Below the pieces are notes generated by a model that was not told the origin of the DNA, did not search any database, and was given only the letters and a program-made list of their open reading frames with translations. Shown here one piece after another: positions 10,476 to 19,149 of a DNA stretch of 21,131 nucleotides. A program made the translations under genes and the position numbers. Within the stretch, counting starts at the first letter, position 1; every line of letters starts with the position of its first letter. The stretch lies in assembly GCA_933822405.4 (NCBI GenBank), contig CAKOGP040001750.1:1-21131 (forward strand). The letters run 5' to 3'. This DNA comes from Cylindrotheca closterium. Lineage: Eukaryota > Bacillariophyta > Bacillariophyceae > Bacillariales > Bacillariaceae.

Positions 10476-10988
10476 GCAGTACTCCTACCAAAAGAAAACA
10501 ATCCGCAAATCCTCTGACACAGTCTTCAAAGAAACCTCGCCAACCAGAGGTTGTAGACTTGAGTGTCATTTGCAAGTTGTCTGAGGGTTGGGGTTGGGGT
10601 TAGGGCTAGGAATCTCCTTCTGTCATTTGATGCCGAGCTATCCAAGAGAGGCAAGCTCCTGGATGCTATTGCCCAAATCAAATTCCAGCCTGACGACCAC
10701 AATGGGCCAAAGACTATCCAGGTTTTGATTGATGAACTTGGTGATGAAATGGACAAAGTAAAGGACAAAGAGGCCAAGACCGTTGCATGCCACTACAGTT
10801 TGGTCAGGAAACGCATGACTGCTGGAAACAGAAAAGAAGATGAAGTTCCTCAAGACCAACATAATGAAGAACTTTGGAGAGACAATTCAAAAGCGCAGGA
10901 AATACTGCATCTGAAAAGGGGTTCTCCTGACCCCAGAGTTAATCCGTCACCTGTTTTTTCAGCATACGTCATCTCATATTATGGCTGA
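10472..10988 (+). pseudogene. Hypothetical nuclear-type protein, frame broken by telomere-like repeat
   Basis: I do not recognise a family. ATG 10472 starts a basic frame with TPTKRKQ and SSKKPRQPEVVDL, resembling a nuclear localisation signal. After KLSEG the frame meets telomere-like hexamers (10585-10610) and stops at 10601-10603. The coding signal resumes one frame over: LLLSFDAELSKRGKLLDAIA, then a helical, Lys/Glu/Asp-rich stretch with IDELGDEMDKVKDKEAKT, to about 10920. The tail to the stop at 10986-10988 looks non-coding. The split is too short for an ordinary intron, so repeat expansion or insertion is the simpler reading. It could be the first exon of a larger gene whose downstream part is missing. 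Confidence 0.4.
10585..10610 (+). repeat. Interstitial telomere-like hexamers
   Basis: Four units, GGGTTG, GGGTTG, GGGTTA and GGGCTA followed by GG, sit in tandem exactly where the reading frame of the surrounding gene changes. TTAGGG-type repeats are the usual telomere sequence in diatoms. Confidence 0.7.
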
Positions 10989-11405
10989 TATCGCGTGATT
11001 GTATGCGCGTTTGTTACTAGATCGGTACATGATAACTATCACAAACTGATCGGGATATTGTCATCTAACATATCATGAAAATATCACATGGGATGAGTAG
11101 AGTAGTCAGTGATTCGAACATGCAATAGAGCCCAGGTAGTGAAATGCGTTAAATCATCGATAAGACTTGTTACTGTACTTACTAGGGCATATTGCCCAAG
11201 TCTTAAATGTTAGGTGGTAGGATAGAGTCAGCTGCAAAGGATCCAGAGAAACAAAAGCATTTTCGTCACCCCAAGGCATACTTCGTCACTTCTTTTGCCC
11301 CTATCATGCCCACCAAACCTTTGAGAGTGAATTCCAGGATTATCTCATAGGGGTTATAGTCTTGCTGCCTTTCGACTTCTTTCAAATGAAGTTACGACGA
11401 CAACT
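10989..11405. other. Non-coding interval holding direct repeat R1
   Basis: Nothing coding is recognised. It includes repeat R1 at 11216-11259 and ends at the stop codon of the kinase gene. Confidence 0.5.
11216..11259 (+). repeat. Direct repeat R1 flanking the kinase gene
   Basis: It matches 14267-14310 at 39 of 44 positions in the same orientation; the longest exact run is TCCAGAGAAACAAAAGCA. Looser similarity continues for a few dozen bases on both sides (CATCACC / CGTCACC blocks downstream). The pair brackets the kinase pseudogene. Confidence 0.75.
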
Positions 11406-13769
11406 CTAATCGAGATGCGCAATCCTGTTGCAACGACTAACGGGAGTACCGTCCAAGCGTGTGCAACAGGGGCTCAGTAATCCATCGGCATACTTGGACC
11501 CGTTCAATCCTTGGAGCAAAGAAATAATCCCATCATTCAGCGACATCCGCTCATGAAGGGGTGCCAACAAGGACTCTCCAACCTTTCGGACTTTCTTCAT
11601 CCTCCCGTCAAGAGAGTCATTCCCAACGCGATCGCAAGCCCATAGAATGGTAGCGCCAACAGAGTAGGTGTCGGTTTCTTGGCTATGAGGAAGAATTTTT
11701 TCTCTGATTTCAGGAGCTTCAAAATCCTTTGTCGCCTTGTAGTGCTCTGCCCCCTCAACCAGTTGGGCATGGCCGAAGTCGATCAAATAAACTTGCCGAG
11801 ACGAGGGGTGCCATCAAAGATTATTTGGCTTGATGTCACAATGTAGAATGCCAGCTTTCTCATGCAGTTCGTTGACAACACCCATCAATGACAGCGAAAA
11901 GTCTACGAGCTCGTCAACAGAGGACACCAGTGATGATTTGATGTACTCTGTTACCAAAACTGCAAACTTGAAACCATTTACACTCACAGGTATAACCTCA
12001 TCAGTAATCGCTCTTGCCACCGCGACATTATGATTTTGAGCTTGCTTCAAGAATCGCATTTCTGTCCTTGCGTCGACAAAGCCTTCTTCGTCCTCGCGCC
12101 ATACTTTCAGGAAGCATTTTCTCCCAGTGCTTACATCCATGCCATGGAAATAGTACGGAGACTTCTCCTGATATTTTATAGTTAAGCTGTCCTCTTCATC
12201 AACAATGGTTCGAAGCCATGGAAACTCGATGCCACGAAACAACCCGTTGCAACTTGCTGCCTGAGCGGCAAGATCTTCATTGCGCTTTTTATTCTCTTCG
12301 TTCGCTTCACTTTTTCTTTTCTTGGTGGCCGAGCTCTTACGTGATGTTGTATCTCTGGAACTACTTTGGCCGCGTTTTCTGGAAAAGGACGCATTCTCGA
12401 ATTCTGGTTGCTTTCCCGAACACAAATTTTGATAGTTACTTATTTTATCCCTTTCCTTCTTGAAAGTCTCCTTGATGTTGTGCAACAGGACACAAAGAGC
12501 AAAAAAGAGTTCCGTTCGATCCTTGTCATTCCCCAGATTGTACTCTGATGCTCCCACGCTTGATACCTTGGGGATTTTACCTTCCGTATCATTCGTTGCA
12601 TTGTTTTGTACCGTTTTCTTTTCCTGTGGCCGCTGTTGAAAGTGCACAACATACAGAATTGCCTTCAAACCATTTCCAATAACAAATGGAAAGTGCAGCA
12701 TCGATGTGTCAACCCCTTGTCTTTCCAGCGATATCAACGTAGAACAAAGCAATGTGATTGATTTTTCCTCGTCAACTAGCACGTCAAATCGCCATGAACT
12801 CGAAGTCTCAAGCTCCATTGTGGCAAACGCGTCGCAACCCTCGGAAATTGTGCTGGCTGCATCAGGCTTGAATTGAAAATCACAAAACTTCCAATCTTCG
12901 AGCTTGCTTTCTCTACATTTACCATGCAGATAGGACAAGACTGATTCATCTGCTTTGTAGTTTGCCGCATTAGAGCATGCAGATAGTAACACCCCCGAAA
13001 ACAAGTTGTATACAAATTAGTGCAAAAACATTTCGCCCACTCCGTCCAGACTGCGAACGTGCTTTTGCACTAGAAACTCTACCGATACTCCAAAGTACCT
13101 TTGTTCGAACGAATGGGGGAACTTCTTCCGCAGCGCTTCTTTTACACGACGTCTTGTGGCGTCATCCATGGCACCATCTTCATCAAACTCTAGACCATCT
13201 CCTTCAGCCTGCTTCCATAGATCTTCATATCCTTCTATATCTTTCAATTCTATCGAAGGTTTTTGATCACGGGGGCAGCAGAGACCCACGATTGCGTCTT
13301 TTCCTTTATAGCTGAGTCGACTCGACGCTCCACTTCTAGTGAAACGAAGGTTGGAATCCATTTCTTGGTCTGATTTATGCCGAGCCTCAGTGTTCATAAA
13401 GAGTCCTTGTTCGGAATTGGATGCACTCCGTTGCAGTACCAGGAGCCTTTCCCCCTGCAAAACTGCCCTTGTTTGCTCCAAAGCTGCCCTTGTTTGCTCC
13501 AAAGCTGTGAACCTCGCACTCACATTCTTTTCCTCATCCTGCAGTGTTTGCAACCGTTTCTCCGGAGACAAATCCTTCAAACGTCGATAGGTTGATTCTT
13601 CGTTTTGGAAGTACTCATCGTTATTTGAGTTGTTTTGGGCTTCCAAGCATTCCTTCAGTTTTTCCTTACATTCATTCAGTTTCTCCTTACATTCAATCAG
13701 TTCCTTCTCACAGTTCTTTAGTTTTTGATTGGACTCCGCTATCTCTACTTGTATATTTGCTATGTCCAT
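11406..13769 (-). pseudogene. Coiled-coil protein kinase with two in-frame nonsense codons
   Basis: One frame runs from ATG 13769 (preceded by an in-frame TAG) to the stop at 11406, 787 codons, with TAA at codon 251 (13017-13019) and TGA at codon 652 (11814-11816) and no frameshift. Codons 1-110 are coiled coil with repeated ECKEKLN and ALEQTRA units. A basic, nuclear-signal-like block (RKRGQSS to KKRKSE) lies around codons 464-496. The kinase fold follows: CFLKVW lysine 555, EMRF glutamate 570, hinge VTEYIKSS about 606, catalytic loop LHCDIKPNN 642-650 (HRD replaced by HCD), DFG 664-666, APE 685-687, and DTYSVGATILW with the helix-F aspartate at 700. All catalytic residues are present, so the gene was recently functional or is read through. 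The HCDIKPNN form resembles divergent kinases seen in fungal FunK1-like and crinkler-type proteins; that link is inference. Confidence 0.85.
13464..13507 (-). repeat. 21-bp tandem duplication in the coiled-coil coding region
   Basis: The plus-strand unit TGCCCTTGTTTGCTCCAAAG (plus one base) occurs twice in tandem and encodes the repeated ALEQTRA heptad of the kinase-gene N-terminus. Just upstream in the protein, 21-bp units encode ECKEKLN/ECKEKLK. In-frame heptad duplication is a common way for coiled coils to grow. Confidence 0.7.
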
Positions 13770-14266
13770 TGTATACGTTCCGTAGCTACACTAAAAAATA
13801 ATAACTTTGGACGATTATTTGCGGCGCAAATCGTCAACGTCCCCTAACCACTCTCAATCCATCGTCTGAACGTCACCCGTCATATTTTCCAATAGATCTG
13901 ACTCGTTCAGACTCTGTGCGGAAATCCAGTTTTTCCGAAATACCTGGGAACCAAAACGACTCAATCGACTTCAACATGGAAAAGATTGGCAATGATGACA
14001 CATCCGTGTTGGGTTGTGACTTCCAAACACTATCGTTTCAAGATCTGAATGCATGTGATATTACACTAATATGCCAGGAATAGTGTACAGGATTTTTTCA
14101 AAACGATTTGCTAAATTGAGCTGTTTTGAGTAAAATATCGACAATGCAGTTTTATTGATGTATCAAACAATGGATTGCAGAGTCAGCTACAATACGCCCC
14201 AGGCAATATTGTCCATTAATAATCTATAGTAAATTTATTAAAAGGAACAAGTAATAAATGTGCTGC

Positions 14267-14310
14267 GGTAGCGTAGAGTCAGTTACAAAGGCTCCAGAGA
14301 AACAAAAGCA
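14267..14310 (+). repeat. Direct repeat R2 flanking the kinase gene
   Basis: Partner of R1 (39 of 44 identical). It begins GGTAGCGTAGAGTCAG and ends AACAAAAGCA. With R1 it encloses about 3 kb containing the kinase pseudogene, so the pair could be old ends of a mobile segment or two members of a dispersed short repeat. Confidence 0.75.
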
Positions 14311-14669
14311 AATCACCATTGTTTTTTTGGAAAACACAAAATTGCCTTTTTCATCACCCAAGTGACATTTTTTCACGCCTTTCGAGCATTCCTACATCAT
14401 GATGTAGGTGATACTTGCTGGATCTCATTCTATTTGATGATTCAAAAGTTAGAGATCTTGCTTTTTCCAATGGCAATGGATGGTAGGATTTCTACACAGT
14501 AAGACTTTTTGGAGAAGAACTTGATCTTGAGGTTTTGATCAAGGTCTTATTCGAAACGTCTAATCCAAGCAAGAACGAAGTTTCATTGACAAGTTCTAGG
14601 TTCATTGTGATAAGACAGCGTAACAGATAACTAAAGGCTTATTGCTACAGTGTAACGCTTGAGTTTTTT

Positions 14670-14710
14670 ACAGTCTAACATTAGACTGTTCGAAAGTATA
14701 GAACTTTCGA
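14670..14710 (+). other. Two adjacent perfect hairpins in the leader of element C
   Basis: Hairpin 1 has arms ACAGTCTAA / TTAGACTGT (14670-14678, 14681-14689; 2-nt spacer). Hairpin 2 has arms TCGAAAGT / ACTTTCGA (14690-14697, 14703-14710; 5-nt loop) and starts at the very next base. They end 37 bp before the ATG at 14748. In a retroelement RNA this is where dimerisation or packaging signals lie, but that role is inferred from position only. Confidence 0.65.
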
Positions 14711-14747
14711 GTATTGATCTCTGAATTAGTCTCATCAAGAACGGTAT

Positions 14748-15041
14748 ATGCCCACGAAAAACAAAGGGCAAATTGTAGCTGAACTACAGCAGATACAATC
14801 ACGTTCAAGTGAATTGATCATTGATATTGGTGAGGAACAGGACATTCGGAGTGTACCGGAGCAGAACAGCAGGGAGAAGAAAACTCCGCTCTCGATTGGC
14901 GACAAAGTGCTGATCGGAAAGCTGAAGAAAGGTCAGGAGCCGGTTGGAACAGTGAAGGCAATCGGTAGTTACTTTGTGACCGTACAGACAAACAAAGGAA
15001 CGGTACAAAGAATCCCAAAGAACTTGAAGAAAAGAACTTGA
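14748..15041 (+). CDS. Small basic ORF upstream of gag, KOW/SH3-like
   Basis: 97 residues. The N-terminal half begins MPTKNKGQIVAELQQIQSRS and is helical. The C-terminal half reads SIGDKVLIGKLKKGQEPVG, then FVTVQTNKGTVQRIPKNLKK. Short strands around GDKV, a Gly-Thr-Val turn and a closing KNLKK resemble a small KOW/SH3-type barrel; this is a visual judgement. A 14-bp tandem duplication (AACTTGAAGAAAAG at 15021-15034, repeated at 15035-15047) alters the end: with one unit the frame would close after KKVGK at TAA 15056-15058. It precedes gag in the same element and may be a separate leader protein or the N-terminal part of an ancestral gag. Confidence 0.55.
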   Translation: MPTKNKGQIVAELQQIQSRSSELIIDIGEEQDIRSVPEQNSREKKTPLSIGDKVLIGKLKKGQEPVGTVKAIGSYFVTVQTNKGTVQRIPKNLKKRT

Positions 15042-15102
15042 AGAAAGTGGGAAAGTAAAAAGGAGAAATTGGAGCAAAACAAGGGAAGGTTTTCGCAGAA
15101 TC

Positions 15103-15945
15103 ATGATGTCGGGATACAACAGGTCTGCGACTATGGAAGGGCTCGAGAAGCTGCAGGCACCAGAAGAGGGTGGCACAGAGCAAGATCTGGAGGACTTCAT
15201 GAGAGAGGTTTGAGCCAGAGTGGCGGCAGATTGGCCGAACGGGTCGGACGTGAGCGACCTGATGGAGAATGAGGAGGAGCCGGAGATCACAGCTCCTGAG
15301 AAGATCACCGAGGACAAGGCAAAGAAGATGTTTCTCAAGGATTGGTACCAGCGTGCGCTGGACAAGTACTACGGAAGGATGGATCATCTGGAGAACAACA
15401 TCAGTGTTCTTTTCAACCAGGTGATGCAACACATGACCTCCATACTGAGGAACAAGGTCAAGGCCAGCAAGGGTCACGGTGAGGCTTCTAGCCAGAGTGA
15501 TTTGCTGTGGCTGCTGAACACCATTGGCAATATCATGTCTGGATATTATGTGGGAGTGACCCCCAAAGACATGGCACTGGACTCTTCTCTCAAGAAGATC
15601 CTAACCAGGAAGCAGAAGGCCACTGAAACTAATGAGGCCTATGCGAAATGGATGCTCAAGGCCATCAAGACCTTTGAACGCCGTGGAGGTGCTTTTCTGT
15701 GGACTCCGTCCAACGAGAAGGAGTTGGTTGCTGAAGTTGCAGCAGAAAAGAAGGTTTTCAACGATGCTGCGAAGGCTGCAGGCTCATCGTCCATGACAGT
15801 GGATGAGGAGTCAGCGGTGCGCTGTTCGAAGAAGAATGCCCTCAAGCAGCATGGAATTGCCATGTCCATTCTGAAGAGAGCCAATCCCAAACGGTCTCGG
15901 GGAGCTCAAACAAGACCTGGCCAACAGGTACCTGACCGAGATAAA
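15103..15945 (+). pseudogene. Retroelement C gag with one nonsense codon and a truncated end
   Basis: ATG at 15103 opens MSGYNRSATMEGLEKLQAPE (after the first Met), reaches TGA at 15211-15213 (fits CGA), and continues in frame: an acidic segment, then the helical capsid-like region with WYQRALDKYYGRMDHLENN, SDLLWLLNTIGNIMSGYY, TRKQKATETNEAYAKWMLK and RRGGAFLW. The layout (LE-N-hydrophobic pattern, then a tolerant lysine-rich helix) matches diatom copia gag as I know it. Near 15900 another frame reads GELKQDLANRYL, also gag-like, so a frameshift may lie just before. The sequence then switches to reverse transcriptase at about 15945; no zinc knuckle, protease or integrase remains. Confidence 0.7.
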
Positions 15946-16352
15946 CGGTCTGAATTTGGAGATGAAGAAGGCAAGACGTTTCTTGTTAAGCGAGCACTTT
16001 ACGGGCTAAAATCATCAGCCTTGGCATTTCGTTTAAATTTCGCAAAGACATTGGAAGAATTGGGCTTTTATTTGTCTTATGCTGATCCAGATGTATGTTT
16101 AGGATACCATTGGATGATGAACCAACACACATTTTGTGTGATAATGAAAGCGTGGTAAAGAATTTGACACTTGTTGAGTCGACTTTGAATAAAAAGCATA
16201 ATTTGATTGCTTACCACTACACGAGATGGAATGTGGCAGCTGGAGCCGTGAATATTTCTTGGATTGCGGCATTGTTGAATATTGCAGATGCTTTCACAAA
16301 GCGATTAACGCAGATGCGTAGGGAAGAGTTGTTTGGCTCTTGGACATATTAA
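15946..16352 (+). pseudogene. Element C: RT fragment joined to RNase H C-end
   Basis: 15950-16093 encodes an RT segment (FGDEEGKTFLVKRALYGLKS to SYADPDV) closely matching element A. At about 16094 the sequence jumps to the RNase H C-terminal part, MFRIPLDDEPTHILCDNESV to LFGSWTY and its stop at 16350-16352. The YVDD core and most of RNase H are deleted. The second junction falls where both parents share ATGT, consistent with deletion through microhomology or template switching during reverse transcription. The join changes frame. Confidence 0.85.
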
Positions 16353-16377
16353 CAACCTGTGAATTACTTTAATTACA

Positions 16378-16390
16378 GGTTGAGGGGACC
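16378..16390 (+). other. Polypurine tract of element C
   Basis: TTGAGGGGACC, conserved with element A and both family B copies, lies between the RNase H stop and the LTR; it is the likely primer for plus-strand DNA synthesis. Confidence 0.6.
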
Positions 16391-16402
16391 AAATATTGGT
16401 AA

Positions 16403-16561
16403 TGTGCTACTACCGTCTGTCCGACACCACGTGAAATGCTTTGATATAGATGATAATGACTCTAATGTGACTTTATGTTTCAACACCTTGAGACTTGACC
16501 TTTACTAGACTTTTACTACTATTCTTTGATTTAAATTGTAAGTGTAACATCAAAATTTACA
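16403..16561 (+). repeat. 3' LTR of element C (159 bp)
   Basis: It begins TGTGCTACTACCG and ends AAATTTACA, and is homologous over its full length to the element A LTR at 2985-3143. The borders are inferred from where the two copies stop matching. The following bases, TTGAA, would be the target duplication, but the 5' side is not identifiable. Confidence 0.75.
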
Positions 16562-17350
16562 TTGAAATCCCTGGAACCAATGCAGGAGAGGTCCCAGGAA
16601 TCGCATAGACTTGAGATCGATCGAGCAGTCCAAGAAGCGTCAAAAAGAACCAGAACACTTTGGTCCATGAGCGTTGTGGTCGCTTGATGGAGTGCTTTGG
16701 ACTTAGACGGACTTGCTTGATATGTTTCTGGGCATAAGGACAACACCATTGAGTTGGAATTCGGACATTGGACAATGTGGCAATGGTAGACCCACAATAA
16801 GTCACTTGGGCATCTTGGAAGGAGACTGAAAGTAGGGGGCGAGGCGAGGCTGAAGAGGCCCAAGGTAGGCATCCTCCCTCTCTATCTATCGCACAGAGAG
16901 CCAATAAGGAATGTAGTAGTAGCGCACTGTACAAAAGGCCAAGTAGGCTGTAGAAAAATGTTCCAAAAGGCGGTCCCTGCACCGTGCCAATGGAACGAAG
17001 AAGAAGGAGAGGAGTTGGCCGAATAGGTCGGCGAGGGGCCAAGGCAATGGCGTGTAGATGATGTAGGTGTAGATGGAGCAGGTAGCGAGGGTGATCCTGT
17101 GGATCAAGAGCGGAATGTGATAATACCGAAAAGTAGCAAGGACCAGGTAGCAAAGGGAAAGGACATTCGAGAGGACCAAGTAGGTCAAGGGAAGGAAGTA
17201 GTGAAGGGAATGGAAGCGCCGTGCCAAAGTGGAGACAACAAAGGTGCAAAAATTGAGGCTGAAAGTTTCAGTGAAGGGCCATAGCAAACGAATATAGAAT
17301 ATGCAAAGTAAAACTGAGCAGACTCTCTTACAAATGCAATGGCATAACCA
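16562..17350. other. Strand-biased, motif-rich stretch downstream of the gag
   Basis: The plus strand is purine-rich, especially 17000-17290, with imperfect repeats of a GGCCAAGTAGG / GGACCAAGTAGG motif (near 16939, 17018, 17139 and 17176). Minus-strand frames (e.g. 17249-16557 and 17287-16886) are long but Leu/Pro/Tyr-rich, as expected from pyrimidine-rich DNA, so I do not call a gene. It lies directly after the gag stop and may be the start of that element's pol or untranslated DNA, cut by the element C LTR. Confidence 0.35.
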
Positions 17351-18123
17351 TCAATTGTTGGCGGAGGCTGCTGCCATTGCCTCACCAAGGAAGTTGGCCA
17401 ATTTGTCATTGCCAGAAGCGACCATACTCATAGCATTAGCAAGCAAAGCTTGGAGGTTCCGAGATGGAGCTCCTCCTCCTGTAGTCGTAGAGTCGTCAGT
17501 CGGTTCAGTCTCAGTTCCGGCTGCAGCTGTTCCATCATCATTAGTGGTGTTGTTGTTGTCTTCCTTCCACTTGAGCCGAGTGCAACATTTGGTGGCCTTG
17601 TGAGTGTGCCATTTGACTCTCTCACGATGGTTGGGACGATCACAGAAGTACCAAGTGGTATTCTTGTACTTCTTGGTGTCTCCAACAAGGTAAGTGGCTC
17701 CTCCTTCAGAGGCAGGTTGTTTGAAATGACAAATGAAAGGAGGAAGGGACTTTGAGTTATCATCATCAGGTGGCGTAGGGTCACCTTTCTTCTTCGTGGG
17801 AACCTTGGGTGGTGGCTTCTTGTAGCCTTCAGCAATCATGGCCTGAATGTCATCGTGTGCCGAAACATTCTTCCATTTGTAGACACTACCGTTGTCAAGG
17901 GACAACTTGTGTGCCTTCAATACAGCAGCGTTCATCAGTTCATTGCTTTTGTTGCCTGCAGTTCCAAGCAGCCCGGTACTTTCATGTAGGTCAATCTTGG
18001 TGGTGACCCAAGAAGCCCATTCAAGCGGCTGACGAATACGGGAATAGCATCGAAAAATGTACTCGGTGCGTTGCGCATCAGAAAGTGCTTTAGATGAAGT
18101 CGTGGCAAGAGTGAATAGGCGAC
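17351..18123 (-). pseudogene. Retroelement D gag, C-terminal part
   Basis: Minus-strand gag continuing from the part at 20929-21131 after removal of the inserted TTAA element. It starts SRLFTLATTSSKALSDAQRT, has the gag helices with YSRIRQPLEWASWV and NELMNAAVLKAHKL, and a Pro/Lys linker. A zinc-binding-like cluster follows at about 17644-17585 (WYFCDRPNHRERVKWHTHKA, then KC; candidate Cys and His ligands C, H, H, C). The tail is Thr/Asp/Gly-rich, ending at the stop at 17351. The frame is intact throughout. This gag is unrelated in sequence to that of element C. Confidence 0.8.
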
Positions 18124-18127
18124 TTAA
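18124..18127. repeat. TTAA target-site duplication, left
   Basis: TTAA immediately precedes the left inverted repeat; the other copy is at 20925-20928. Keeping one copy rejoins the gag codons GAA TTA AGT CGC in frame. Confidence 0.85.
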
Positions 18128-18152
18128 GGCCCCGATCCACGAAATACCCCCC
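18128..18152 (+). repeat. Left terminal inverted repeat
   Basis: GGCCCCGATCCACGAAATAC followed by a C run, facing inward from TTAA at 18124-18127. Confidence 0.85.
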
Positions 18153-18320
18153 AAAATTCGGGTGGAATTTGGAATTCTTGGGACAAAGCAAAAATTTCAA
18201 AAGACACCTACGGACCTAAAAACTTTTCACAGCGCTAGAGAATACTTTGCCCATCCCTTGTAAAAAATTCCAAGTTCATAGGAGGTGTTATGGGCTCCAC
18301 TGCAGAAAACAACTTTCTGG

Positions 18321-18344
18321 TAACGGCTAAAAAAACAGCCGTTA
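18321..18344. repeat. 8-bp hairpin TAACGGCT / AGCCGTTA
   Basis: Perfect 8-bp arms around an A-rich 8-nt loop, about 190 bp inside the left end of the TTAA element. Possibly subterminal structure; the same TAACGGCT core also occurs in the palindrome at 9573-9600, perhaps by chance. Confidence 0.6.
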
Positions 18345-19149
18345 GTCAAATTGACTCAATTGACTTGATATTGACTGGTGTGATTGCCAAAAAAAACTCA
18401 AGAGGCCAGAGGCTGATCTCGTACCATACGACCTTGTTGCGATTACATTCTTAGATAAATTTCAATGCGATATTATAAGTATGTATATTTGCTAGGATTG
18501 GGTCCACTCTGAATTAGAGATCTTTGTGTATATCGATCTTATTTCAGGCCATTCCACAAAGTCAATTGAAAAGTACGAAAGAGAGAAAAAAATTTATGCT
18601 ATCCTAGATTCGTTTTTCCGCCATAGCCCTCCAAACCACCACCCAAATTCGATTACTATATATATTTTGACCAACTTTGAACTTGGTGCCATCGTGTCAG
18701 GGTATCGACTTGGCTACTGAGAAGGTTTCCAGCCACATTGTTTCATGAACCTGGATTGATCCCCAAAGCAGTGTGAATGCTATTCAATCACTTTTACCTA
18801 GAAAATGTCCACTCCAAAGCCACCAATCTTCTCATGCATACCCATGGACGACAAATATGTGTTAGAACAAGCCATTTTTAGGAAATCCGGCCCACACCAC
18901 CACCAAGTGGCTTTTTGGACCAGATTTCCATGATTTCTGACCCTGTTTGGGCGGCATGATTCTTAATCTAGGCGGAACCATTGCCTGGGTCCCAGAAAAT
19001 TTGAACCATAGGCATCCAAGGGAGGCTCTGGTGTATTGTTGAATGGTTGGCTGTCTCCAGGGCGGCCACGCCGACCTTCATGCTGAAAGGGGAACAGACA
19101 GCACCAAACACTGGAATTCCAATATCTCAACAAGCATTCATAACAAAAC

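Larger units (their letters stand above)
13770..14747. other. Intergenic: kinase promoter side, open frame, repeat R2, leader of element C
   Basis: A plus-strand frame is open from 13805 to 14083 without an ATG until 13976 (MEKIGNDDTSVLGCDFQTLS, then to the stop). It is Ser/Asp-rich and looks weakly coding, possibly a remnant exon. R2 lies at 14267-14310. An 18-bp perfect palindrome, CCTACATCATGATGTAGG, is at 14391-14408. The rest is AT-rich with no gene seen; the 5' LTR expected for element C is not visible. Confidence 0.45.

Noticed and set aside
10585..10610. Hexamers as a true chromosome end
   Set aside because: Only four degenerate units, with coding-like sequence continuing on both sides.
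11105..11125. GATTCGAAC, resembling a tRNA T-loop on the minus strand
   Set aside because: The flanking bases do not form a T stem and no acceptor or anticodon arm can be drawn.
7833..11816. TGA codons read as selenocysteine or a variant genetic code
   Set aside because: TAA stops occur in the same genes, the expected residues at motif-anchored sites are Arg or Gln, and the pattern also appears in clearly decayed copia elements.
14805..15477. Long minus-strand ORFs rich in Ser, Leu and Phe
   Set aside because: Antisense to the gag and leader ORF of element C; composition reflects the complementary lysine/glutamate codons.
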